Below, piece after piece: positions 56,612-64,000 of a stretch of DNA of 64,000 bases; positions within the stretch are counted from its first letter, which is position 1; the number at the start of each line of letters is the position of its first letter. The notes under the pieces are model-generated. The model did no database searches, was not told the DNA's origin, and saw only the letters and a list, made by a program, of their open reading frames with translations. A program made the translations under genes and the position numbers. This DNA comes from Sphingobacterium sp. SRCM116780. GTDB taxonomy: Bacteria > Bacteroidota > Bacteroidia > Sphingobacteriales > Sphingobacteriaceae. The DNA is taken from contig NZ_CP090446.1 in the NCBI RefSeq assembly GCF_021442025.1, positions 434,001 through 498,000 of the forward strand, read 5' to 3'.

Positions 56612-57799
56612 ATGGAGACAGCAAAGCTTTTAGAAGCGATTATTGATCATGCTATTGATGGAATTATTACGATTGATAATCGTGGATATGTCGAGTCAAT
56701 TAATCCTGCTGCCTCCAATTTATTTGGTTATGCTCCTGAAGAAGTGATTGGAAATAACATTTCGATGTTGATGCCTGATCCAGATCATAGTCGACATGAT
56801 AGTTACATTGATAATTATAAAAAGACAGGAAAGAAAAAAATTATAGGAATTGGGCGAGAGGTTTTAGGAAAGAAAAAAGATGGATCAACATTTCCTTTTC
56901 GATTGGCTGTAAGTGAGGTTTGGTATAGAGACAAAAATATCTTTACCGGGTTTATTCATGATCTCACGAGAGAGAAGGCCGCGGAAGATCAATTGAGGCA
57001 ACATGCTGTCGAATTGGAAAAAAAGGTAAGTGAAAGAACGAAAGATCTGATCACACTTGTTTCAGAATTGGAAAAAGCAAAGTCAGAAGTCTCTAAATCT
57101 TTGGAAAAAGAAAAAGAACTTGGACAATTAAAATCACGATTTGTTTCGATGGCTTCACACGAATTCAGAACTCCTTTGAGTTCAGTTCAATTATCTGCAT
57201 CATTAATCGATAAGTATATTGAGAAACCTGATTTTACCAGTGTGATCAAACACACGAATAAGATCAAAAACTCCGTAAAATTATTGACAAGTATTTTAAA
57301 TGATTTTCTTTCATTGGAAAAACTAGAAGCAGGTGTTGTTACAGTAGATAAGCAATCGATTAATCTAGTCGAATTAGCAGAAGAGATTACAGAAGAAATG
57401 CAATTAATTTGCAAGAAGAATCAACATATTGTCTATCAACATACAGGAGAGGTTGGGATCTTTATGCTAGATGTCAACTTGATAAAAAATTCAGTAATAA
57501 ATTTGATCTCAAATGCGATCAAATATTCTGGGGAAGATACGTTCATTGAATTTAATACAATGATCGAAGGTAATAATTGTACGATTACAGTCCGAGATAA
57601 TGGTATTGGTATTCCTGTCGAAGAGCAAATTAATCTGTTCGAACCATTTTTTAGGGCACACAATACTGGAAATATACCAGGAACAGGACTTGGATTGAAT
57701 ATTGTGAAACGATATGTTCATTTAATGGAAGGAGCATTAGAATATAACTCCGCAATAAATGAGGGAGCTTTTTTTAAGATGATTTTTAGTCAAAATTAA
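56612..57799 (+). CDS. Soluble PAS-domain histidine kinase, FixL-like
   Basis: 395-residue cytoplasmic sensor kinase with no membrane segment. N-terminal PAS domain (about 5-125) strikingly similar to the FixL heme-PAS: MLMPDPDHSRHDSYIDNY and IIGIGREVLGKKKDGSTFP. The residue before IIGIGR, which is the heme-ligating His in FixL, is Lys 76 here; the Arg of IGR is kept (R82). A coiled-coil segment leads to the HisKA domain with phospho-acceptor His 183 in SHEFRTPLSS. The ATPase domain shows N-box LISNAIKYS and G-boxes DNGIGIP and GTGLGLNIVK. It is followed by its likely partner response regulator (9 bases). Confidence 0.93.
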   Translation: METAKLLEAIIDHAIDGIITIDNRGYVESINPAASNLFGYAPEEVIGNNISMLMPDPDHSRHDSYIDNYKKTGKKKIIGIGREVLGKKKDGSTFPFRLAVSEVWYRDKNIFTGFIHDLTREKAAEDQLRQHAVELEKKVSERTKDLITLVSELEKAKSEVSKSLEKEKELGQLKSRFVSMASHEFRTPLSSVQLSASLIDKYIEKPDFTSVIKHTNKIKNSVKLLTSILNDFLSLEKLEAGVVTVDKQSINLVELAEEITEEMQLICKKNQHIVYQHTGEVGIFMLDVNLIKNSVINLISNAIKYSGEDTFIEFNTMIEGNNCTITVRDNGIGIPVEEQINLFEPFFRAHNTGNIPGTGLGLNIVKRYVHLMEGALEYNSAINEGAFFKMIFSQN

Positions 57800-57808
57800 T
57801 AATGCGAA

Positions 57809-58870
57809 GTGGAAAAGAAGACAATATTAATTATAGAAGATAACACAGATATACGGGAAGGAACAACAGAGATTTTAGAGTTAACAGGTCGTTATCATGT
57901 ACTAGCTGCTAAAGAAGGTCGCTCTGGTGTTGATTTGGCGATTACCCATATTCCTGATTTGATTCTGTGTGATATTATGATGCCGGAATTGGATGGTTAT
58001 GGCGTTTTATATATGTTGAGTAAGAATGAAATGACCGCGCATATTCCGTTTATCTTTTTGACAGCAAAATCTGAACGATCGGATATGCGAAAAGCAATGG
58101 AGATGGGTGCCGATGATTATTTGACAAAACCCTTTGATGATCTAGAATTGCTGAATGCGATTGAGGTTCGTTTAAAAAAACGCGAACAAATAGGGGATGC
58201 TATTTCTGTCAAAAATTCATTGTATCTAAGCGCCGAGGAACAAGATTTCTTGTTGAAAGAGCTTGTTAAAAAATCTCGCGTAAAAGTTTTTAGAAAAAAA
58301 CAGGTTATTTATGAAGTTGGCGATTCACCTGTATTTATTTACTTTTTGTTGAGCGGAAAGGTGCGTAATTTTCTCTATTATTTAGATGGACGCGAACTCT
58401 CGACAGATATTCACGTGGAAGGTAATTATTTTGGTTATCAAGCCATGTTACTCCATGAAAATTATTCCGATAATGCTGAAGCCTTGGAACATGCTGAAAT
58501 TGCGCTTATCAGTAAAGAAGATTTCTTTGAATTACTATATCGTAAACCGCTAATCGCAGATAAGTTTATTAAATTATTATCGGGCAATATTAGAGAAAAA
58601 GAAGAGCAATTACTTGGCTTTGCCTATGATTCTGTTCGCAAAAGAGTCGGAAATGCATTGATTAGCATTGCAGAAAAAACAGTAGATGCTCGTGTCGAGG
58701 ATGAATGTGTCATTCGTATATCCCGAGATGGTTTAGCAGCTATTGCAGGTACGGCAAATGAGACTATTTCACGTGTATTGGCTGATTTTAAAGAAGAAAA
58801 GCTGATTACAAAAGAGCGAAGTGCTATTCGTATTTTCTCCATAAAAAATCTTAAAAACATTAAACAATAA
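57809..58870 (+). CDS. Response regulator with CRP/FNR-type DNA-binding output domain
   Basis: 353 residues with a GTG start 9 bases after the kinase stop; no ATG fits the frame. Receiver domain (about 1-125) with phospho-Asp 55 in LILCDIMMPELDG, switch Thr in IFLTAKSE and Lys in DDYLTKPFD. A cyclic-nucleotide-binding-like domain (about 150-270, FRKKQVIYEVGDSPVFIYFLLSGKVRNF) and a CRP/FNR helix-turn-helix (ISRDGLAAIAGTANETISRVLADFKEEKLI) follow. No N-terminal FNR cysteines are present. It therefore joins phosphorylation input to a CRP-type DNA reader. The next operon, for cbb3-oxidase maturation, has CRP/FNR-like palindromes, making it the natural target; this is inference. Confidence 0.92.
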   Translation: MEKKTILIIEDNTDIREGTTEILELTGRYHVLAAKEGRSGVDLAITHIPDLILCDIMMPELDGYGVLYMLSKNEMTAHIPFIFLTAKSERSDMRKAMEMGADDYLTKPFDDLELLNAIEVRLKKREQIGDAISVKNSLYLSAEEQDFLLKELVKKSRVKVFRKKQVIYEVGDSPVFIYFLLSGKVRNFLYYLDGRELSTDIHVEGNYFGYQAMLLHENYSDNAEALEHAEIALISKEDFFELLYRKPLIADKFIKLLSGNIREKEEQLLGFAYDSVRKRVGNALISIAEKTVDARVEDECVIRISRDGLAAIAGTANETISRVLADFKEEKLITKERSAIRIFSIKNLKNIKQ

Positions 58871-58884
58871 GTTTTATTTACTGC

Positions 58885-58939
58885 ATGAGCATAAAAAAGG
58901 CCTTATCCAAATTTTGGATACGGCCTTTTTTATGCTCAT
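58885..58939. terminator. Strong hairpin terminator after the REC-CRP gene
   Basis: 27-bp stem with a single mismatch (atgagcataaaaaaggcc..., 58885-58911 with 58913-58939), containing an A run on one arm and a T run on the other. Confidence 0.8.
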
Positions 58940-58954
58940 TGAATGCTTAATATG

Positions 58955-58966
58955 TGATGTAAATCA
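58955..58966. promoter_or_regulatory. FNR-like operator, distal site
   Basis: TGAT-GTAA-ATCA fits the inner part of the FNR consensus TTGAT-N4-ATCAA; both outermost bases differ. It is centred about 65 bases before the predicted transcription start. Confidence 0.5.
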
Positions 58967-58972
58967 TTTATT

Positions 58973-58986
58973 AAGTTGATCAACTT
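58973..58986. promoter_or_regulatory. 14-base perfect palindrome, proximal site
   Basis: AAGTTGATCAACTT, centred about 46 bases before the predicted start, close to a class II activator position. It contains the TTGAT/ATCAA halves overlapped rather than spaced. Confidence 0.5.
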
Positions 58987-59011
58987 CATGCTCAAAGCTT
59001 TACAGACTATT

Positions 59012-59019
59012 TATTTTTG
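59012..59019 (+). promoter_or_regulatory. -7 box of the hemN-ccoI-ccoS operon
   Basis: TATTTTTG (TAnnTTTG) 36 bases before the first ATG, with no -33 TTTG. The missing -33 element plus upstream palindromes suggest activator-dependent transcription. Confidence 0.45.
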
Positions 59020-59055
59020 TACAAGGTTCAGATATAGGATATTTAAAAGAATAGT

Positions 59056-59472
59056 ATGAAAGTAGTTGTTTATAGTATTCAAACTTATGAAAAGAAATTG
59101 TTGGCAATCGCTAATGGTAAAATTCATGATTTGACATTAATTTCCAATGAACTTAATGAAGAAACAAAAGCTTATGCTTTGGGGAAAGACGTTGTTATTA
59201 TTTCAGGTAGTGATACTTTACAAGCGCCTATGTTGAGAACATTGAAAAATATGGGAGTAGGTCGAATTTTGACCCGTACTTTGGGAACAGCACATATTGA
59301 TTTAGTCGAAGCAGGGAATTTAGATATGCAAGTTGCCAATACCCCTTATGAAGACCAAAGTCCAAAGGGAATTGCTGAACAAACAATCCGTAATCTGAAT
59401 CTGTGGGGAAGTGGCAGATGTGTAGGGACTGCTTGTCGTTGCCTGAAAGAATGTGTCGTAAAATTTAAATGA
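59056..59472 (+). CDS. Stand-alone D-2-hydroxyacid-dehydrogenase-like domain with C-terminal cysteine cluster
   Basis: 138 residues. Residues 1-110 resemble the N-terminal catalytic-domain half of D-lactate dehydrogenase (MKVVVYSIQTYEKKLLAIANG..., LRTLKNMGVGRILTRTLGTAHIDLVEAGNLDMQVANTPYEDQSPKGIAEQ). The NAD-binding domain is missing. Instead the protein ends in a short tail with C122-x4-C127-x-C129-x3-C133, a likely metal or Fe-S ligand set. The clean ending, 6 bases before hemN, argues against a random truncation. First gene of the operon; function unknown, with a role in heme or metal handling for cbb3 oxidase possible. Confidence 0.8.
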   Translation: MKVVVYSIQTYEKKLLAIANGKIHDLTLISNELNEETKAYALGKDVVIISGSDTLQAPMLRTLKNMGVGRILTRTLGTAHIDLVEAGNLDMQVANTPYEDQSPKGIAEQTIRNLNLWGSGRCVGTACRCLKECVVKFK

Positions 59473-59478
59473 AAAGAG

Positions 59479-60852
59479 ATGAACTTGAATACAACAATAG
59501 TGTTGAATGATTTGGTAGAGAAATATAACGTGGCAGCACCCCGTTATACAAGTTATCCTACCGTTCCATTTTGGGATAATAATCAGTTTTCAAAAGAAAG
59601 TTGGTCTAATCGCGTGTTTCTGACGTATCAAGCATCCAAGCAATCAGGTATCAGTCTGTATATCCATCTGCCATTTTGTGAAAGTTTGTGCACTTATTGT
59701 GGATGTAATACACGAATTACTAAGAATCATACCGTCGAAATACCCTATATCGATAGTTTATTAAAAGAGTGGGGGATGTATATTCACTTGTTAAAGGATG
59801 GTGCACCTTTAATTTCTGAAATTCACTTAGGTGGAGGAACCCCTACTTTTTTTTCTTCCCAACATTTAGAAAAATTAATAACAGGCATTCTGGCTCATGC
59901 ACATGTAGCAACGGATGCCTCTTTTTCTTTTGAAGCACATCCCGGCAATACGACCCATGCGCACTTGAAGGTTTTATATGGTTTAGGTTTTCGTCGGTTA
60001 AGTTTGGGTATTCAAGATTTTGACCCATTAGTCCAGTTTGTGATTAATCGAAAACAAGATGTTGAGGATGTGCAGCGTGTCATGAAGGAAGCGCGAGAAA
60101 TCGGATATACCTCTATCAATTTTGATTTGATATATGGCTTGCCTAAACAAAAATTGAATACCGTACGGGACACCATAGAAAAATCTTTATTACTGAGTCC
60201 CGATCGAATTTCTTTTTACAGCTATGCTCATGTGCCTTGGATAAAACCAGGACAACGTCACTATACAGAAAAAGATTTGCCCTACGGAGCCGATAAATTG
60301 GCTCTTTATACTTTAGGAAAGCAATTAATTCAACAAGCTGGATATGAAGACGTAGGGATGGATCATTTTGCAAAACCTAATGATGAGCTATTTATTGCCT
60401 GTAAAGAAGGAAGATTACATCGAAATTTTATGGGATACGCCGATCGCTATCGTCCATTGCTTATTGGTTTAGGGGTGTCTGCTATCAGTGATGCATGGAA
60501 TGGCTTTGCACAAAATGTGAAAACAGTGGAAGAATATCAAAAAATAATCGAACAAGATCAGCTTCCAGTTGTTAAAGGTCATCTCTTAAATGAAGAAGAT
60601 TTAACCATTAGACGTTATATTCTAGATATCATGTGCAAAGGAGAAACCCGGATAGTAAAAGGATTTGCAGCGAATGAAGATATTGTCAGCAGACTACAAG
60701 AAATGATTGCAGATGATTTAGTCATCATAGATGAAGATTACATTATGTTAACTTCTTTAGGGAAGCCTTTTTTACGAAATGTGTGTATGGCATTTGATTT
60801 GAAATTGCAACGGCATAAAGAAAAAGAACAATTATTTAGTCAAGCGATTTAG
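59479..60852 (+). CDS. hemN: Oxygen-independent coproporphyrinogen III dehydrogenase
   Basis: Radical-SAM enzyme that oxidatively decarboxylates coproporphyrinogen III to protoporphyrinogen IX without oxygen, for heme synthesis in low oxygen. 457 residues, typical HemN length. Radical-SAM cluster C67-x3-C71-x2-C74 followed by G-C76 (CESLCTYCGC), the HemN feature that separates it from HemW. N-terminal YNVAAPRYTSYPTVPFW is diagnostic. GGGTPTF and the C-terminal HemN domain are present. It lies 6 bases after the cysteine-tail protein and 10 bases before ccoI. Confidence 0.96.
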   Translation: MNLNTTIVLNDLVEKYNVAAPRYTSYPTVPFWDNNQFSKESWSNRVFLTYQASKQSGISLYIHLPFCESLCTYCGCNTRITKNHTVEIPYIDSLLKEWGMYIHLLKDGAPLISEIHLGGGTPTFFSSQHLEKLITGILAHAHVATDASFSFEAHPGNTTHAHLKVLYGLGFRRLSLGIQDFDPLVQFVINRKQDVEDVQRVMKEAREIGYTSINFDLIYGLPKQKLNTVRDTIEKSLLLSPDRISFYSYAHVPWIKPGQRHYTEKDLPYGADKLALYTLGKQLIQQAGYEDVGMDHFAKPNDELFIACKEGRLHRNFMGYADRYRPLLIGLGVSAISDAWNGFAQNVKTVEEYQKIIEQDQLPVVKGHLLNEEDLTIRRYILDIMCKGETRIVKGFAANEDIVSRLQEMIADDLVIIDEDYIMLTSLGKPFLRNVCMAFDLKLQRHKEKEQLFSQAI

Positions 60853-60862
60853 TTTGTAAGAA

Positions 60863-63250
60863 ATGGTTGATGTAAAAGAAATCCAAACAGATCAGTATTG
60901 TTTTCATTGTGGCGATGAAATCACACTAACAGGATATCACGTTGATGACCATAATTTTTGTTGTTTAGGTTGTCAGACTGTTTATCAAATACTGCATGAA
61001 AACAACATGCAACGTTATTATCGTTATAACGCACATCCAGGTCAATCTAAAAAGGAGAAAGAGGGCGATTACTCGTATTTAGATGAGGCTATTATTACGG
61101 ATAAGTTAATTGATTTCAAGGATGAGCAGCTAACCATTATCACTTTTTATATTCCCGTTATACACTGTAGCTCCTGTATCTGGTTATTAGAAAATTTATA
61201 TAAACTAAATTCAAATGTGATTTCCTCGCAAGTAGATTTTATGAAAAAACAAGCGAGTATCACCTTTAAACATATAGATTTATCCCTTCGAGATCTTGTT
61301 GAATTATTGGTTCATATTGGTTATGAACCGAAGATTACCTTACAAGATGTTGTTCAAGAAACTAAAAAAGTAAATGCAAATCCATTAATAGCAAAAATAG
61401 CAGTTGCCGGATTTTGTTTTGGCAACTCGATGATGTTGAGTTTTCCTGAATACTTTGGCTTGGCAGATTTTGAAAAGTCGTATTCCATATTTTTCGGTTA
61501 TACCAATTTACTATTTGCCTTACCCGTTTTGTGCTATAGTGCTGCTGATTATTTTAAATCGGCATGGCTAAGTATGCGACAGAAAAGATTAAATCTCGAT
61601 GTACCTTTAGCATTAGGGATTTTTGTTTTATTTCTACGTACTGCTTATGAGGTCATTACTCAGACTGGAACTGGTTTTGCAGATACCCTTTGTAGTCTCG
61701 TCTTTTTTATTTTAATAGGGAAGTGGGTACAAGAAAGAACCTATTATCATCTTTCATTTGAACGAGATTACAGAAGCTATTTTCCAGTAGCTGTTACCAC
61801 GATAAAAGAGAAAAAAGAAAAACCGATTCCATTAGCAGATTTGAAAGTTGGTGATCGTATATTGGTACGTAACAATGAAATAATTCCAGCAGATGCGTTG
61901 CTATTAAAAGGGGAGGCATGTGTTGATTTTAGTTTTGTGACAGGAGAATCAAAACCTGTTTCTAAAACGCTGGGAGAAGTGATCTATGCTGGTGGTCGCC
62001 AAATGGCAGAAGCCATTGAGTTGGAGGTTATCAAACCCGTCTCGCAATCTTATTTGACAAAACTTTGGAATAATGATAACGATAAACAATATGATAAGCA
62101 ATTTCAAACATTTATTAGTTATATCAGTAAATACTTTACGCTAGCTTTACTGTTCATTGCGGTTTCGGCGTCTTTATTTTGGCTTCTAGGGCAAGATGTC
62201 AGCAAAGCGTGGGGAGCATGTACAGCCGTTTTAATTATTGCTTGCCCTTGTGCTTTGGCATTAAGTTCTCCTTTTACGCTTTCCGCCGCATTAAGTGTAT
62301 TTGATCGGAATAAGTTTTATGTTAAAAATACAGCTGCTATTGAGCAAATGGCAGCAATTGATATTCTGGTTTTTGATAAAACTGGGACAATTTCTTCACC
62401 AAAGATGAATGGTGTCCATTTCGAAGGTTCCTTGACTTTGGAAGAGAAAGTATACATCTATTCTGCTTGTCGCAATTCAAGCCACCCATTAAGTCGAGAA
62501 ATCGTCAAGTTGATGGGAGAAGTGCAACCCGTTCAAGTTGATGCTTACACAGAAAATATAGGGAGAGGATCTGTCACTAAGATTGGCAAGTTTACTATCA
62601 AGATTGGTAACGCAGCCTTAGTAGGAGCTCCTAAAATAATAGAAGAAGAGTCTATTGTATTCGTGTCCATCAATGAAGAAATAAAAGGCTATTTTTCGTT
62701 GGAACAATCTTGGCGACCAAAACTTTCCGCTGTCATTAACGGTTTACGACAATATGATTTACATCTTATTTCTGGTGATAATGATCGAAGAAAGGATACG
62801 TTGAAAGTTATTTTCCCTTCAACAGCACAGCTGCTTTTTAATCAATCTCCTTTGGATAAATTACATAGTATCCATTCTTTTCAAGAAAAAGGAAAACAGG
62901 TCTGTATGCTTGGTGATGGTCTGAATGATGCGGGAGCTTTAAAAGTTGCTCACTTAGGTATAGCTGTGAGTGATGACATTAACAATTTTTCACCAGGTTG
63001 TGATGCTATTTTGGATGGTGCATCATTTGATAAATTACCTCAATTTTTCGCTTTTAGTAAAGATGCCGTCCGCGTGATACACCTGAGTTTTTGTATTTCG
63101 CTTTTCTATAATATCATTGGATTGAGTTTTGCTGTACAAGGGACAATGTCTCCCTTATTTGCTGCTATATTGATGCCAATAAGCACAGTAACCATTATAT
63201 CTTTTACCAGTTTAATGACACATTGGTTTGCTAAACGTAACGGACTGTAA
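60863..63250 (+). CDS. ccoI: Copper-type P1B ATPase for cbb3 oxidase maturation (CcoI/FixI)
   Basis: Inner-membrane heavy-metal ATPase, 795 residues, needed to supply copper to cytochrome cbb3 oxidase. The N-terminal zinc-ribbon-like cysteines C13-x2-C16 and C33-C34-x2-C37 are typical of CcoI. An HMA-like domain carries C102-x2-C105. Membrane helices, the ion site C461-P-C463, phospho-Asp 505 in DKTGT, the HP motif (SSHPLSREI), and GDGLNDAGAL follow. CcoS is the next gene. The combination identifies CcoI rather than a copper-tolerance CopA. Confidence 0.95.
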   Translation: MVDVKEIQTDQYCFHCGDEITLTGYHVDDHNFCCLGCQTVYQILHENNMQRYYRYNAHPGQSKKEKEGDYSYLDEAIITDKLIDFKDEQLTIITFYIPVIHCSSCIWLLENLYKLNSNVISSQVDFMKKQASITFKHIDLSLRDLVELLVHIGYEPKITLQDVVQETKKVNANPLIAKIAVAGFCFGNSMMLSFPEYFGLADFEKSYSIFFGYTNLLFALPVLCYSAADYFKSAWLSMRQKRLNLDVPLALGIFVLFLRTAYEVITQTGTGFADTLCSLVFFILIGKWVQERTYYHLSFERDYRSYFPVAVTTIKEKKEKPIPLADLKVGDRILVRNNEIIPADALLLKGEACVDFSFVTGESKPVSKTLGEVIYAGGRQMAEAIELEVIKPVSQSYLTKLWNNDNDKQYDKQFQTFISYISKYFTLALLFIAVSASLFWLLGQDVSKAWGACTAVLIIACPCALALSSPFTLSAALSVFDRNKFYVKNTAAIEQMAAIDILVFDKTGTISSPKMNGVHFEGSLTLEEKVYIYSACRNSSHPLSREIVKLMGEVQPVQVDAYTENIGRGSVTKIGKFTIKIGNAALVGAPKIIEEESIVFVSINEEIKGYFSLEQSWRPKLSAVINGLRQYDLHLISGDNDRRKDTLKVIFPSTAQLLFNQSPLDKLHSIHSFQEKGKQVCMLGDGLNDAGALKVAHLGIAVSDDINNFSPGCDAILDGASFDKLPQFFAFSKDAVRVIHLSFCISLFYNIIGLSFAVQGTMSPLFAAILMPISTVTIISFTSLMTHWFAKRNGL

Positions 63251-63278
63251 ATAATTTTAGAAAGTTAAAATTCGTATT

Positions 63279-63461
63279 ATGAGTATCATTTTTATGTTAA
63301 TTGGTTGCAGCGTGTTTGTTGCGGTTATCTTTTTAGGAGCATTCTTCTGGGCTAATCAATCAGGACAAAATGACGATACCTATACACCATCGGTTCGTAT
63401 TTTGTTTGACGATGAAGTAGAAGAGGGGGAATCAAAACCGAATGCAACAACTAAGCTTTAG
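63279..63461 (+). CDS. ccoS: cbb3-type cytochrome oxidase assembly protein CcoS
   Basis: 60 residues. A single N-terminal membrane helix (MSIIFMLIGCSVFVAVIFLGAFFWA), then the CcoS signature with an acidic tail (VRILFDDE). Required with CcoI for heme and copper insertion into CcoN. 28 bases after ccoI; last visible gene of the operon. The structural genes ccoN/O/P are not in the window. Confidence 0.93.
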   Translation: MSIIFMLIGCSVFVAVIFLGAFFWANQSGQNDDTYTPSVRILFDDEVEEGESKPNATTKL

Positions 63462-63475
63462 CCATTGGGTTTATG

Positions 63476-64000
63476 CTATCGACTTTTGAAAATCTTACCT
63501 GTATCAGTAATCAGTAGATACTGATAGGTAGGATATTTTTTTGCCAGTTTAATCCCTTCCTTTTGTCCAAGTACCATAATGGAAGTACTTAAGGCATTTG
63601 CAAATTCTGTGGATGGTCCGTATATCGTAACACTGGTTAATCCCGTTGAGGGATACCCTGTTTTGGGATTGATGATATGGGTATAACGTTGGTTATCGAT
63701 CTCAGCATACTTTTCATAACTTCCTGAAGTCGCAACCGCACTTTCATTCATCCTTAATATCTTAATGGTTTTGTAAGATTTAAAAGGATTTTTGATTCCA
63801 ATAAGCCAAGGCTTGTTGTCGAGTTGATGGCCCCAAGTAGATAGATCACCTGAGGCGTTGACGATTCCAGCCTCCACCGCTTTTGCTTGCATCAATGCCC
63901 TTCCTCTGTCGGCAGCATATCCTTTTCCAATTGAGCCGAATCCTATTTTCATGCCTGGACGAGTTAAATAAATGCTGCAATTTAAACTATCCAACACAAT
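63476..64000 (-). CDS. apbE: FAD:protein FMN transferase (ApbE), N-terminally truncated by the window
   Basis: C-terminal 175 residues of ApbE, which covalently attaches FMN to Thr in proteins such as Na+-NQR subunits and is exported or membrane-anchored. The frame is open to the last base; the GTG at 63997 is internal. Visible features: FGSIGKGYAADRGRALMQ, NASGDLSTWG, and the C-terminal HIINPKTGYPSTGLTSVTIYGPS with the metal-binding Asp/Thr region (ANALSTSIMVLG). In this last segment the usual AD...LST reads AN...LST. Convergent with ccoS, with 14 bases between them and no obvious terminator. Confidence 0.92.
   Translation of the reverse strand: MVLDSLNCSIYLTRPGMKIGFGSIGKGYAADRGRALMQAKAVEAGIVNASGDLSTWGHQLDNKPWLIGIKNPFKSYKTIKILRMNESAVATSGSYEKYAEIDNQRYTHIINPKTGYPSTGLTSVTIYGPSTEFANALSTSIMVLGQKEGIKLAKKYPTYQYLLITDTGKIFKSR

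Noticed and set aside
59056..59472. Pseudogene of D-lactate dehydrogenase
   Set aside because: The frame ends cleanly with a four-cysteine tail 6 bases before hemN, and no remnant of the NAD-binding domain is found downstream.

Overview
The window looks like a chromosomal segment of a Bacteroidota bacterium, most likely of the Sphingobacteriaceae. The evidence is an AT-rich genome, a SusC/SusD pair, a TamL-type Omp85 lipoprotein, many Bacteroidota-type promoters (TTTG, about 20 bases, TAnnTTTG) and almost no Shine-Dalgarno sequences. No rRNA, tRNA or CRISPR array was seen. Both ends cut genes: an rlmB-type methyltransferase on the left and apbE on the right.

Layout. 0-12 kb holds core genes: rRNA methyltransferase, DEAD-box helicase with an RGG tail, OmpA porin, two tandem universal stress proteins, alaS, a TlpA-like lipoprotein and an orphan PhoB-type regulator. 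12-28 kb holds pyrC and then a scavenging region. It contains an LD-carboxypeptidase and an M14 peptidase, a large glycoside-hydrolase-like protein, and a minus-strand operon of NlpC/P60 endopeptidase, L-Ala-D/L-Glu epimerase, SusC and SusD. A glycosylasparaginase-type hydrolase is divergent from that operon. The logic is uptake and breakdown of cell-wall peptides. 28-37 kb holds msrA, parC, and a dinB plus short dnaE pair whose promoters share a candidate operator. 37-49 kb holds AI-2E and MFS transporters, a TrmH methyltransferase divergent from tamL by 6 bases, small membrane proteins, a decayed mobile element with 46-base inverted ends, an SprT-like protein, a DUF4139 protein and recN.

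50-51.5 kb is the most striking part. An IS110-family element has inserted into one copy of a tandem hairpin repeat, and the neighbouring copy is intact, so the empty site can be reconstructed base by base. The leader before the transposase folds into two similar large stem-loops. Their loops contain short segments matching, with the correct polarity, the left target, right target, left donor end and right donor end. That is the architecture of a bridge RNA that programs insertion into this repeat family.

51.6-64 kb holds a small lipoprotein, clpC, and an ettA - PAS histidine kinase - REC/CRP regulator operon. A microaerobic respiration operon follows: a truncated D-lactate-dehydrogenase-like protein with a C-terminal cysteine cluster, hemN, ccoI and ccoS, preceded by FNR/CRP-like palindromes. 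The kinase has a FixL-like PAS domain in which the heme-ligand histidine is a lysine. It and its CRP-fused regulator are the natural candidates to control the neighbouring cbb3-oxidase maturation genes.
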